DNA of 64,000 nucleotides from an uncultured Porphyromonadaceae bacterium (GTDB lineage: Bacteria; Bacteroidota; Bacteroidia; Bacteroidales; Muribaculaceae): assembly GCA_937892215.1 (NCBI GenBank), contig CALAVE010000092.1:15952-79951 (forward strand), written 5' to 3'. The translations under genes were made by a program, and so were the position numbers. Below, one piece after another: positions 16,961 through 24,642 of this stretch (position 1 is its first letter; each line of letters opens with the position of its first letter). The notes under the pieces are model-generated. The model searched no databases. It had not been told where the DNA came from and saw only the letters and a list, made by a program, of their open reading frames with translations.

Positions 16961-17481
16961 CCAAGATAGATTACGACCTGACTAAAATAAAAGGAATCGC
17001 ATTCGATGTGGACGGAGTGCTGTCGCCAAGCACCATTCCTATGGGAGCCGACGGAGTGCCTATGCGAATGGTGAACGTGAAGGACGGCTACGCCATTCAG
17101 CATGCCGTTAAGCACGGGTTGAGGCTGGCCATAATAAGCGGCGCCAAGACCGAGGCAGTGGAGGCGCGTTACCATGCGCTGGGTGTGCAGGACTTGTATA
17201 TGGGCTCGACGGTGAAATTGCCCGTTTTTGAGCAATGGTGCGCCAAGCATGGCCTGCGTGCCGATGAGGTGGCTTTCGTGGGTGACGATATCCCCGATCT
17301 GCCGGTGATGCGAGTGGCCGGGTTGTCGGTGTCTCCGGCCGATGCGGCCCCCGAAGTGAAGACCGAGGCCACGTTCGTGTCGTGCATCGGTGGCGGTCAC
17401 GGCGTGGCGCGAGAACTGATAGAGCAAGTGATGAAAGCACAAGGGACGTGGATGGACGACGTCCACGCATTCGGATGGTGA
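16957..17481 (+). CDS. kdsC: KdsC-like HAD phosphatase
   Basis: A 174-residue HAD-superfamily type C0 phosphatase matching KdsC, which dephosphorylates Kdo-8-phosphate during LPS inner-core synthesis. Catalytic motif I is IAFDVDGVLSP, motif II is LAIISGAKTEAV, the lysine region is MGSTVKLPVF and motif IV is VAFVGDDIPDLPVM. There is no cap domain, as expected. It overlaps the DUF2520 gene by 4 bases and is followed by maf after 21 bases. KdsC versus another small HAD phosphatase cannot be fully separated by eye, but length and motifs fit KdsC well. Confidence 0.85.
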   Translation: MTKIDYDLTKIKGIAFDVDGVLSPSTIPMGADGVPMRMVNVKDGYAIQHAVKHGLRLAIISGAKTEAVEARYHALGVQDLYMGSTVKLPVFEQWCAKHGLRADEVAFVGDDIPDLPVMRVAGLSVSPADAAPEVKTEATFVSCIGGGHGVARELIEQVMKAQGTWMDDVHAFGW

Positions 17482-17502
17482 ACCATAACTAAACCGGAGA
17501 AT

Positions 17503-18078
17503 ATGAGATTTATTGAGAAATACGATGTGGTCCTTGCCAGCAATTCGCCTCGCAGACGAGAGTTGCTCGCCGATATGGACGTGGACTTCAGAGTGGAAGT
17601 CATGGGAGGAATACGGGAAGAATATCCGGCCGCCCTGCCGGTGGAACAGATAGCGGAATACATATCGCACCTGAAGGCGGCGGCCTATGAACTGAAGCGC
17701 GGTGAACTGCTGATAACCGCCGATACCGTGGTGGTGCTGGGCAACGAGGTTCTGGGCAAGCCGCACGACGAAGCGCAGGCGGCGGAAATGCTGCGCAAGT
17801 TGAGCGGAAACACCCACAAGGTGATAACCGGAGTAACGGTCAGGGCAGAAGGTAAGACCGTGTCGTTCAGCGACGAGACGGAGGTGGATTTCGCTGTGCT
17901 TAGCGATGAGGAGGCCGAATACTACGTGGGGAAATACAAGCCGCTGGATAAGGCCGGTGCCTACGGAATACAAGAGTGGATAGGCTGTGTGGGGATAAAA
18001 GGCATAAGAGGCAGTTTCTACAACGTGATGGGGCTGCCCGTGCAGAAACTTTATGAGGTGCTTAAAAGAGAATTCTGA
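17503..18078 (+). CDS. maf: Maf-family nucleoside triphosphate pyrophosphatase
   Basis: A 191-residue house-cleaning pyrophosphatase that hydrolyses dTTP/UTP or modified nucleotides to monophosphates. Motifs are VVLASNSPRRRELLADMDVDF at the N-terminus, ITADTVVVLGNEVLGKP, NTHKVITGVTV and the C-terminal DKAGAYGIQEW. The residues fit the YhdE-type subgroup (dTTP/UTP). It sits in the nitroreductase-DUF2520-kdsC-maf run and the next start is 2 bases after its stop. Confidence 0.92.
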   Translation: MRFIEKYDVVLASNSPRRRELLADMDVDFRVEVMGGIREEYPAALPVEQIAEYISHLKAAAYELKRGELLITADTVVVLGNEVLGKPHDEAQAAEMLRKLSGNTHKVITGVTVRAEGKTVSFSDETEVDFAVLSDEEAEYYVGKYKPLDKAGAYGIQEWIGCVGIKGIRGSFYNVMGLPVQKLYEVLKREF

Positions 18079-18079
18079 G

Positions 18080-19201
18080 ATGGACGGCGCGAGAAAGGCA
18101 AAAATTTATCTGTTCAATCCAGAGCACGACTTGGCTCTGGCTAACGGTACTCCGCTCTACACGCCCACGCCCACGGCCAGGCGGATGCGCGGTGATTTGG
18201 AACTGTTGCCGGTGTGGTACGCTGAGAAAGGTTCCCTTATACTCGTACAGGAAAAGGAGCGGTGCGCTGAGTGGCTGGAGCGGTGGAACAAGAGCACCGG
18301 GAAGGATATAGGGCTTATCACGAAAAAAGAACTGCGAGGGCTTGTCAACGCGGAGTTTGAGCCGTGGGGGTGGAATGCCGCTCTGAGATGTGAATTACTG
18401 AAGGCCGGCGTGGCAGAAAGTTGCCTGCCGAGCGAAGAGAGGCTTGCCGCCTACAGGGAAATGTCGCACAGGAGAATTAGCATAGATATCCACAGGAAAG
18501 TTAAAGAGCAAGGGCTAAAAGAAGTGTGTGCTGAGGAGCCGTGTGAACTGGACAGCGTGGAGCGTGTGATGCAATACGCCCGTGAGCACCCCGGTTGCTA
18601 CCTGAAAATGCCATACTCGGGCAGCGGACGTGGCATATATCATGTGATAGACAAGAGCAATCGCGCTCTGGAGCAGTGGTGTGCAGGGGCAATTCGCTCG
18701 CAGGGAAGTCTGCTGTGTGAGCCGGGATATGCTAAGATTAGAGATTTTGCGGCTGAATTTTATTGCGCGGCCGGCCGTAGCAGTTTTCTGGGATATTCGG
18801 TGTTTGAGACCGATTTTCACAGTCAGTTCCGTTACGGTGTGGTGGCGAGCCAGACGCTGCTGAAACGGTTACTGATGATACAGGGTGTGAATGTGGAACG
18901 TGCTGTGCAAGCCGTGCAGAAAGCCATCGACGAACTGATTACGCCGCATTATGAGGGCTACGTGGGTGTGGATATGATACTTTATGAAGATGAGACAGGC
19001 GAGGCGAGGGTGAATCCGTGTGTGGAAGTGAACTTGCGCGCCACGATGGGTGTGGTGACTTGCGGCGTGGCACGCCTAAAGAAGATGGGCGGCACCCGAA
19101 TTGGAGAGTTCTATCTTTCGCAAATGCCCTATTTAGGCTACGAAGAGAAGCCCCTGGTCCCTGTGCATGACAAGACACGTTACGTGGCCGTGATGCGCTG
19201 A
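18080..19201 (+). CDS. Conserved hypothetical protein, probable ATP-grasp-like fold
   Basis: A 373-residue cytosolic protein beginning KIYLFNPEHDLALANGTPLY, which I associate with a Bacteroidetes family of unknown function. The C-terminal half has ATP-grasp-like features: CYLKMPYSGSGRGIY (glycine-rich lysine loop, about residues 178-193), then YVGVDMILYEDETGEARVNP and CVEVNLRATMG, resembling the metal-binding D/E-x-N of ATP-grasp ligases. The start at 18080 is 2 bases after the maf stop. A carboxylate-amine ligase activity is only an inference, and the substrate is unknown. Confidence 0.7.
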   Translation: MDGARKAKIYLFNPEHDLALANGTPLYTPTPTARRMRGDLELLPVWYAEKGSLILVQEKERCAEWLERWNKSTGKDIGLITKKELRGLVNAEFEPWGWNAALRCELLKAGVAESCLPSEERLAAYREMSHRRISIDIHRKVKEQGLKEVCAEEPCELDSVERVMQYAREHPGCYLKMPYSGSGRGIYHVIDKSNRALEQWCAGAIRSQGSLLCEPGYAKIRDFAAEFYCAAGRSSFLGYSVFETDFHSQFRYGVVASQTLLKRLLMIQGVNVERAVQAVQKAIDELITPHYEGYVGVDMILYEDETGEARVNPCVEVNLRATMGVVTCGVARLKKMGGTRIGEFYLSQMPYLGYEEKPLVPVHDKTRYVAVMR

Positions 19202-19286
19202 GTCACGCCCTTGTAATTTTTTTGACCTGAGCGGGACTAACCCCTATGGAGTGGATATCAGTTGCAATCAGATATAGAGCGCCCAG

Positions 19287-19560
19287 ATGAAGGAACTGAC
19301 CGAAAACTTGCCTCGACAGAGCCGTCAGACGCCGGAATACTCGGTTTTCTCTATGTATAAGGCATGGTGATGAAGCAGAGGGCAACGAAGCGAACATACA
19401 GGTAGCCAGGGCTATTTACGACAAGAATTTCATCCCTAAGCACTACAGCGTTGACCGGTGGGTGGATTACGATTTCCCAACACCCGGTGACGTGAACAGC
19501 AAAGGCCTTGTAGATGTGGGCGATGTGGTGACACTGGCCGGCATAGAGATGGGCCAGTGA
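19287..19560 (+). pseudogene. Frameshifted remnant of a secreted dockerin-like protein
   Basis: Two neighbouring frames look like one protein broken by a frameshift near 19367. The first frame is MKELTENLPRQSRQTPEYSV then FSMYKAW followed by TGA. The second reads GDEAEGNEANIQVARAIYDK, FIPKHYSVDRWVDYDF and PGDVNSKGLVDVGDVVTLAG to a stop at 19558-19560. The last part resembles the calcium-binding dockerin type I repeat (DVN-x-DG-x-VDVGDV) often found at the end of Bacteroidales secreted proteins. No signal peptide or intact start is left. It is probably the 3' end of a decayed gene, although a reading as non-coding DNA cannot be excluded. Confidence 0.45.
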
Positions 19561-19567
19561 AAATAAA

Positions 19568-19599
19568 TTTGGCTATTAGGAAGGTTTGCTGTATCTTTG
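19568..19599 (+). promoter_or_regulatory. Promoter of the 70-residue membrane protein
   Basis: TTTG at 19568-19571, 20 bases, then TATCTTTG at 19592-19599. This is an ideal Bacteroidetes promoter starting RNA near 19606, 24 bases before the ATG. Confidence 0.8.
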
Positions 19600-19629
19600 C
19601 ACAAGTAAAAACCAAAAACAGCAAGGAAA

Positions 19630-19842
19630 ATGAAAGCACATTTGTCGCTATATAACGAAGTGGAGCAGCCCGTGGAGCCGATTGACGAGCACAAACTGGC
19701 TGTGGCAGAGGAGAAACCCGCAAAGATTCAGGCTCCCAAGCCGTCGTACTATCTGGTTAACGCCAGCACGCCGCTGAAGGCAGTGCTGATAGCCTTGGCA
19801 ATACTGGCCGTGTGGGCGGTGGCAGAATTTGTGCTTGTGTAA
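19630..19842 (+). CDS. Small single-span membrane protein
   Basis: A 70-residue protein with an acidic N-terminal half (LYNEVEQPVEPIDEHKLAVA), a Lys/Pro-rich linker, and one C-terminal transmembrane helix (AVLIALAILAVWAVAEFVLV) that ends at the C-terminus, like a tail anchor. No family is recognised. A very good promoter directly upstream and a start 30 bases behind it support a real gene expressed alone. The function is unknown. Confidence 0.65.
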   Translation: MKAHLSLYNEVEQPVEPIDEHKLAVAEEKPAKIQAPKPSYYLVNASTPLKAVLIALAILAVWAVAEFVLV

Positions 19843-19909
19843 GGCTTTGTGGAATAGCGTGTTTGCACAATTCCTGATATTTTTTTGGAAAATATTTTCA
19901 AAAAAAGTC

Positions 19910-19939
19910 TTGACAAGTGAGAAAAAGTTTGTAACTTTG
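19910..19939 (+). promoter_or_regulatory. Promoter of tRNA-Arg
   Basis: TTGACA from 19910 and TAACTTTG at 19932-19939 are separated by 19 bases after TTG. RNA would start about 15 bases before the mature tRNA. Confidence 0.75.
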
Positions 19940-19961
19940 CAAGCGCAAACGAGATGTAAAT

Positions 19962-20035
19962 GGTCCCTTAGCTCAATTGAATAGAGTATCTGACTACGGA
20001 TCAGAAGGTTACAGGTTTGAATCCTGTAGGGATCA
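19962..20035 (+). tRNA. tRNA-Arg (anticodon ACG)
   Basis: Cloverleaf of 74 bases. The acceptor stem GGTCCCT pairs with AGGGATC (one G-U pair). The anticodon arm TCTGA-CTACGGA-TCAGA has anticodon ACG, and the T arm is ACAGG-TTTGAAT-CCTGT. The discriminator is A and CCA is not encoded. ACG would be edited to ICG and read CGU/CGC/CGA. Confidence 0.96.
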
Positions 20036-20038
20036 CGG

Positions 20039-20064
20039 AAAGACCGCTTAACGGCGGTCTTTTT
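20039..20064 (+). terminator. Rho-independent terminator of tRNA-Arg
   Basis: AAGACCGC and GCGGTCTT form a perfect 8-bp stem with a 6-base loop, running into a T-stretch, 4 bases after the tRNA. Confidence 0.9.
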
Positions 20065-20325
20065 ACTTGCCCTGCAGGGAGTGGGGTGTTCAGAGCCTGA
20101 AGCGCTGCCGGGCCTTTTTATGTGTCAATGTAAAAATTGGGGAATTATTTGCAGATACGCGGCAATTTTATTGAAGTTTGTGAAACAATTGGCACAAAAA
20201 TTGCTAATCATAATTTGCATTACGCATTTTTTTAGTAATTTAGCGTTTTGAACGAGATTTCGGTTAAAGAAATGACGTTCCTGACAGATGAGAATATAAT
20301 ATTTAAGGTTTAATTTTATAAGGCT

Positions 20326-20829
20326 ATGTACAAATTTCATTGCACAAAGTGCGGACGGGAGTTTTCCACTGCACAATTAACAAACACAGTGACTTGCCCA
20401 TTCTGTGGTCAGCAGTTCATAACCACGCAGCCCCAGCAGCAGGGTCAGGGATGGGGTGAACCACAGCAGCCGCAGCAGCCGCCCATTCAGGGACAGGGCT
20501 GGGGTGAAGCCCAGGGTCAGAGCCGCAACCAGTATGCCTATGGCGCACCTCAACCCCAAGGCGTGTTTGATGCAGGACCTTCTGGCAAGAGCCGCGGACT
20601 GGCAGGCCTGTTCGCCATCCTGTTCGGTGCGTTAGGTGTACACTATTTCTATATCGGCAAGACCACAGGCGGCTTAGTGTTTCTGCTGGTTACCCTACTT
20701 TCGTGCGGAATACTTGGCGCTGTGGTGGGGCTGATAGCGCTTATCCAGGGCATAATATTCTTAACCCAGACGCAAGAGGAGTTTGAGCGGAAGTATGTGA
20801 ACTCTGTTTCTTCCATACCGCTGTTCTAA
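20326..20829 (+). CDS. TM2-domain membrane protein with N-terminal zinc ribbon
   Basis: A 167-residue protein. The N-terminal C4 zinc ribbon is CTKCGREF then CPFCGQQF (about residues 6-30). A Gln/Gly/Pro-rich linker follows with three GQGWGE/GEPQQ-type repeats. The C-terminal TM2 domain (about residues 88-150) has two membrane helices with AILFGALGVHYFYIGKTTGG and LVTLLSCGILGAVVGLIALI. TM2 proteins are common and poorly characterised. The cytosolic zinc ribbon suggests a binding partner inside the cell. The next gene is read in the same frame after a single TAA. Confidence 0.85.
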   Translation: MYKFHCTKCGREFSTAQLTNTVTCPFCGQQFITTQPQQQGQGWGEPQQPQQPPIQGQGWGEAQGQSRNQYAYGAPQPQGVFDAGPSGKSRGLAGLFAILFGALGVHYFYIGKTTGGLVFLLVTLLSCGILGAVVGLIALIQGIIFLTQTQEEFERKYVNSVSSIPLF

Positions 20830-20847
20830 ACCGCGACGAATAAGCCT

Positions 20848-21621
20848 TTGGCATCGCGTACAAACAGGAAGAAAAGGGGCGGTCGGCAACCGTTGGTTCG
20901 CTGGCTCGTTTGGATAGGCTTGGCGGCACTTGTGTGTACGTCAGTCTTGTTGTGGATGAACCGTCACAGGCTGTTTCGCACAGAGGCGCATGTGGATTCT
21001 GCCATCTATCCTGTGAGGGGCATCGACGTGTCGTCGCACAACGGGAACATTGATTTCACGCTACTGAGCGCCGACAGCATCCGCTTCGTGATAATCAAGG
21101 CAAGCGAGGGCGTGTCGCTTCACGACAAGAAGTTCCGGAAAAACTACCGGGATGCCGTGAAGTCAGGGATGAAAGTGGGAGCCTACCACTTTTTTCGCAA
21201 AGGCTCCGACGGAGAGGCTCAGGCTCGCAATTTTCTCAGTGTGCTGAAAGGTACGCACCTGGATATGCCGCTTGTGATAGACGTGGAGGACTGGGGCAAC
21301 GACCGCGGCGTGAGCGATGAAAAAGCGAAAGAGAATCTGCTGGCGATGGTGAGTTACCTTAACGAGCGCGGCCTGGCCAGCATGATTTACACCAATGGTG
21401 ACGGCTACCGCAAGTATTACATGGACGCCCTGAATCAGTTGCCGCTATGGCTGTGTTCGTTCAAGAACCCGGAGACGCTGGTGAGCACAGGTCATGTGAT
21501 TCAGCAGTACAGTCACTGGGGCAGCGTGGACGGCATCAGCGGAGAGGTGGACTTGAACGTGTTCATGGGTTCGGAAGAAGCCTGGAACGAATGGATAAAC
21601 AATAACCAACAGGATTTATGA
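20848..21621 (+). CDS. Membrane-anchored GH25 muramidase (lysozyme)
   Basis: A 257-residue peptidoglycan hydrolase of glycoside hydrolase family 25. A basic N-terminus is followed by one membrane anchor (WLVWIGLAALVCTSVLLW, about residues 19-36). The catalytic domain begins VRGIDVSSHNGNIDF, with the acidic pair in PLVIDVEDWGND (D145 and E147). Other typical parts are FVIIKASEG and VGAYHFFRKGSDGEAQA. No ATG precedes the anchor. The likely start is TTG at 20848, in the same frame as the TM2 gene with one intervening stop codon. The next gene overlaps by 4 bases (ATGA). It probably remodels or degrades peptidoglycan from the periplasmic face. Confidence 0.85.
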   Translation: MASRTNRKKRGGRQPLVRWLVWIGLAALVCTSVLLWMNRHRLFRTEAHVDSAIYPVRGIDVSSHNGNIDFTLLSADSIRFVIIKASEGVSLHDKKFRKNYRDAVKSGMKVGAYHFFRKGSDGEAQARNFLSVLKGTHLDMPLVIDVEDWGNDRGVSDEKAKENLLAMVSYLNERGLASMIYTNGDGYRKYYMDALNQLPLWLCSFKNPETLVSTGHVIQQYSHWGSVDGISGEVDLNVFMGSEEAWNEWINNNQQDL

Positions 21622-22259
21622 CACGAAATGGACTAAACAAATGGGCACGATGTGCGGTGGCAGCGCTACTGCTGCTCACCTGCGCACTTGCCGGCCACGC
21701 TTCGGTCTATACCTGGAGCCAGCATGATATATGCTTTGAGGTGCCCGACGGCGGTTTTGTCACTTATAGCACCAATACCCACTTTGAGATCCGCTGGGAC
21801 GAGATGGTCGTGTCCATCACCCTCTATGACAAGAAAAATGTGGACGACAAGGTGATTCGCGAGGACCTGCTGCGCGATGCCATGTCGTATAACCTCTACG
21901 ACATCAAGGAAGGCAAGGTGAAGACCAAATGCTTCAAGGGAGTGAACATAGAAGGGACCATGCCCGACGGTTCACGCGCGCTGATTACCAGCCTTTCGTC
22001 GAAGAAAACCGACATTCTGGTGAAAGTCACCATCAACTACCTCTACGGCAATCGCGAAATGGTGGACGACATAGTGAAAAGCGTCACCGAAGGAAAGGAT
22101 GAAATCCTAAAGAAACAGAAGAAAAAAGAAAAAGAGCAAAGGAAGCAGAAAATCCAGAGGAAAAGCGATGCTGAGCGCGACAAGCAACTGATGGAGCAGG
22201 AGAAGAAAGAGAAGGAGAAAGAGGCAAAGCGTGCTCAGGAAAAAGTATATGAAGTGTGA
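21618..22259 (+). CDS. Secreted protein of unknown function with charged C-terminal helix
   Basis: A 213-residue exported protein. The signal peptide is about residues 1-29 (CAVAALLLLTCALAGHASV). A compact alpha/beta domain follows (about 30-155: ICFEVPDGGFVTYSTNTHFE, MVVSITLYDKKNV, DILVKVTINYLYGN). The last ~55 residues are an extreme Lys/Glu/Gln coiled coil. No family is recognised. It overlaps the GH25 gene by 4 bases, so it is likely cotranslated and may bind the cell wall or the muramidase. That partner role is inference from gene order. Confidence 0.7.
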   Translation: MTRNGLNKWARCAVAALLLLTCALAGHASVYTWSQHDICFEVPDGGFVTYSTNTHFEIRWDEMVVSITLYDKKNVDDKVIREDLLRDAMSYNLYDIKEGKVKTKCFKGVNIEGTMPDGSRALITSLSSKKTDILVKVTINYLYGNREMVDDIVKSVTEGKDEILKKQKKKEKEQRKQKIQRKSDAERDKQLMEQEKKEKEKEAKRAQEKVYEV

Positions 22260-22322
22260 GCCGGCTCGTGTCTCAGTTTTAACGGATAAACAATGAATGA
22301 TTAATTTTTTAGTGAAAGAAAT

Positions 22323-23228
22323 ATGACACCTTCAGCACAAAAAGCAATTATCGCCATGGTAATCCTGGCACTGGTGGGAGTGGTGGCCTGGTTGGGATTC
22401 TCGGTCAAGGACTCGAATGAGAAGCAGCAGGCTCAGCAGGCTCAGATAGAGCAACTGCAACTGCAGAACGACCAACTGCAACTCGCCGGCGAATACCAGC
22501 AACTTGACAACGATTTCAAGAACTACGAGAACCAGGCGCAGTATATAAAGAACGACTCCATACTGCAGAAGTACAACGAGGCCAAGGACAAGGTGGAGAA
22601 ACTGCTTGTGGAGCTTAAAACACAGAAAATACAGAGCAACAAGCGCATTAAGGAGTTGCAGGATGAGATTGTGACCCTGAAGGGAATCATGCGCCATTAT
22701 GTGGCCATCATTGATTCGCTGGGCAAGGAGAACGAGGGGCTGAAACTGGCTAACGATGAACTTACCACCGAGAACCGCCAACTGGCGGGGCGGGTGGCCG
22801 ACGTGTCGCAGCAGAACGAGAAACTGAACAAGCGCATGGTGCTGGCCGAGAAACTCAACGTAACGGGAGTGACGCTCACCCCGCTCAAGAGCAACGGCAA
22901 GCAAGAGAAGAAGATTACCAAGGCTAAGCAACTGATGGTTCAGTTCACCATACCGCAGAACAATTCCACGCCGGTGGGAGAGAAGACCATCTATGTGCGT
23001 ATTACCGGTCCCGAAGGCTCGCTGCTGGCTCAGCGCGGCACGTTCACGTTCGAAGGCTCGTCGGTGGCATACACCGAGCGTAAAAACATAGAATATGCGG
23101 GTGAGGAAATCTCAGGCATCACCATTTACCACAATATCTCGGCCACGCTCAATCCCGGCCAATACACAGTGGAACTCTTCGCCGACAACTACCGCCTGGC
23201 CTCCCGCTCATTCACATTCCAGAAATAA
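22323..23228 (+). CDS. Membrane-anchored coiled-coil protein with beta-rich C-terminal domain
   Basis: A 301-residue protein. One N-terminal membrane helix (AIIAMVILALVGVVAWLGFS, about residues 9-28) is followed by a long Gln/Glu/Lys coiled coil to about residue 180, and then a beta-sandwich-like domain (QLMVQFTIPQNNSTPVGEKT, IYVRITGPEGSLLAQRGTFT, PGQYTVELFADNYRLASRSF). The organisation of membrane anchor, rod and small extracytoplasmic domain suggests an envelope spacer or sensor. No named family was recognised. It ends the forward TM2/GH25 cluster and converges on the exporter operon. Confidence 0.75.
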   Translation: MTPSAQKAIIAMVILALVGVVAWLGFSVKDSNEKQQAQQAQIEQLQLQNDQLQLAGEYQQLDNDFKNYENQAQYIKNDSILQKYNEAKDKVEKLLVELKTQKIQSNKRIKELQDEIVTLKGIMRHYVAIIDSLGKENEGLKLANDELTTENRQLAGRVADVSQQNEKLNKRMVLAEKLNVTGVTLTPLKSNGKQEKKITKAKQLMVQFTIPQNNSTPVGEKTIYVRITGPEGSLLAQRGTFTFEGSSVAYTERKNIEYAGEEISGITIYHNISATLNPGQYTVELFADNYRLASRSFTFQK

Positions 23229-23309
23229 CAGGGGAGAGGGTAGTGTGGTGGCTCGGTGATGGCGATGCTACCCTATGGCAAACTAAGAACCCCAAACAAA
23301 TAAACACAA

Positions 23310-23339
23310 ACGGAGCACTGCAGAAATGCGGCGCTCCGT
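23310..23339 (-). terminator. Terminator of the exporter operon
   Basis: ACGGAGC and GCTCCGT form a perfect outer stem. On the minus strand the hairpin is followed by a T-rich tract. It lies 31 bases after the last permease gene and could also slow convergent forward transcription. Confidence 0.65.
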
Positions 23340-23370
23340 AATTGTTATGAGGTGTAAAGCCTTGCGTGTG

Positions 23371-24624
23371 TTACATGCGGTCCACGGCGTTGCGGCGATA
23401 TTCCTCGCGCAACAGAGCGTCGGGGTCGCCCTTGGCATAATGCTGCATTCGGCGTGCGCGAGCGCGGAACAGATATTTCTCCACCACGCAGGCAAACACG
23501 AAATAGATGGCAGCCAGAGCCCATAGCATGAAGTGCGATTCCTTGAGTTGCTCCAGAGAGGCACCGCCGGTCTGCATCATTACGTAGGAGTTGCATGCCC
23601 AGGTCGAGGGGATGGCGTTGCCCACGATAATCCAGAATTGGCTCATGGCATAACGCGGCCACGAAATTCCTGTGAGGAACACGAAAATCACTGATGTGAA
23701 CACTATGGTGATGAACACCGACTCGCGGTCGTTGACAAATACTGAAATGGTCTGTCCCATGAACGACGTGGCAAAGAGGAACGGCAAGACCATCAGCGCT
23801 ATGTCCACCACCTGACCGTTCTGCGGATAGGAGAAAAATACAGGAGCGAAGTGAAGGACGTATATGGTGGGTATGAGGTAGAGCACCCAGTGGCACAGCG
23901 CACGTCCCAGTACGGTGGCAATCACCCCGGCTCCCACGTCCATGGGGTCGTAGCCGCGGTTTTCAAGTCGCCTTTCTCGGCTTCCGCCTCTCAGCATACC
24001 TATACCCAGAAGCATACTCTGCTGCAGCACAAGCACAAACACGCACGGCAGCAGTGCCGAGGCCAGTCCCATGGCCGTGTTTCCAAGTGGCACTTGCTTG
24101 CTCTCAATCACGGCCGAATTATCGTTGGTGAAAATGGCCAGTTTCTCTTTCATCATTCCGTTGCTCACGCTCTGCTGAACAGAAGTGAGTCCCATGAGCA
24201 TCTGCTTGTAGCGCATGAGCGCGCCCATATCGCAGTAGAGCGACACGTGTCCTTGTACGCCGGTAATCACGTCGCGCTCAAAACCACTCGGCAGGAGCAC
24301 CACACCGTAGCACTCTTTCTCGGCCATGAGTTGCTGCGCTTCTTGCATGTTGGCCACATATTGCACAATTTTCACCTCGGGCGTGGCATCGAGAGCACGC
24401 GCGAACTCGCGGCTGAGTTGGGAGCGGTCGTTATCCACCACCACCACTTTCACGTCGTTAGCCACCTCGGTGTCGTAGATGAGCGCGTAGAGAATGGGAT
24501 AGACAGCGCACAACACGAAGAAGAAAATCACCACTCCTTCGTCGCGGAACACAAGCCTTAGTTCACGCCGCCACACGCGGTACAAGTCGGCGAAAAATAT
24601 GAGTATGCTATTGCGTATCTTCAT
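23371..24624 (-). CDS. ABC-2 type transporter permease (second of two)
   Basis: A 417-residue inner-membrane permease of the YbhR/YhhJ ABC-2 class. One membrane helix lies near the N-terminus (VIFFFVLCAVYPILYALIY), then a large periplasmic domain (about residues 50-215), then five or six C-terminal helices (VLGRALCHWVLYLIPTIYVL, IALMVLPFLFATSFMGQTIS, FITIVFTSVIFVFLTGISW). It is cotranscribed with a TolC channel, an HlyD adaptor and a paralogous permease, and would form the inner-membrane part of a tripartite exporter. No ATP-binding subunit is encoded in this operon. It ends with a charged Arg/Lys tail. Confidence 0.87.
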   Translation of the reverse strand: MKIRNSILIFFADLYRVWRRELRLVFRDEGVVIFFFVLCAVYPILYALIYDTEVANDVKVVVVDNDRSQLSREFARALDATPEVKIVQYVANMQEAQQLMAEKECYGVVLLPSGFERDVITGVQGHVSLYCDMGALMRYKQMLMGLTSVQQSVSNGMMKEKLAIFTNDNSAVIESKQVPLGNTAMGLASALLPCVFVLVLQQSMLLGIGMLRGGSRERRLENRGYDPMDVGAGVIATVLGRALCHWVLYLIPTIYVLHFAPVFFSYPQNGQVVDIALMVLPFLFATSFMGQTISVFVNDRESVFITIVFTSVIFVFLTGISWPRYAMSQFWIIVGNAIPSTWACNSYVMMQTGGASLEQLKESHFMLWALAAIYFVFACVVEKYLFRARARRMQHYAKGDPDALLREEYRRNAVDRM

Positions 24625-24642
24625 TTGTCACAGGTGTTTCGG

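Noticed and set aside
19961..20064. tRNA-Arg as an integration (att) site
   Set aside because: No repeat of the tRNA 3' end was found nearby and no integrase gene is in the window.
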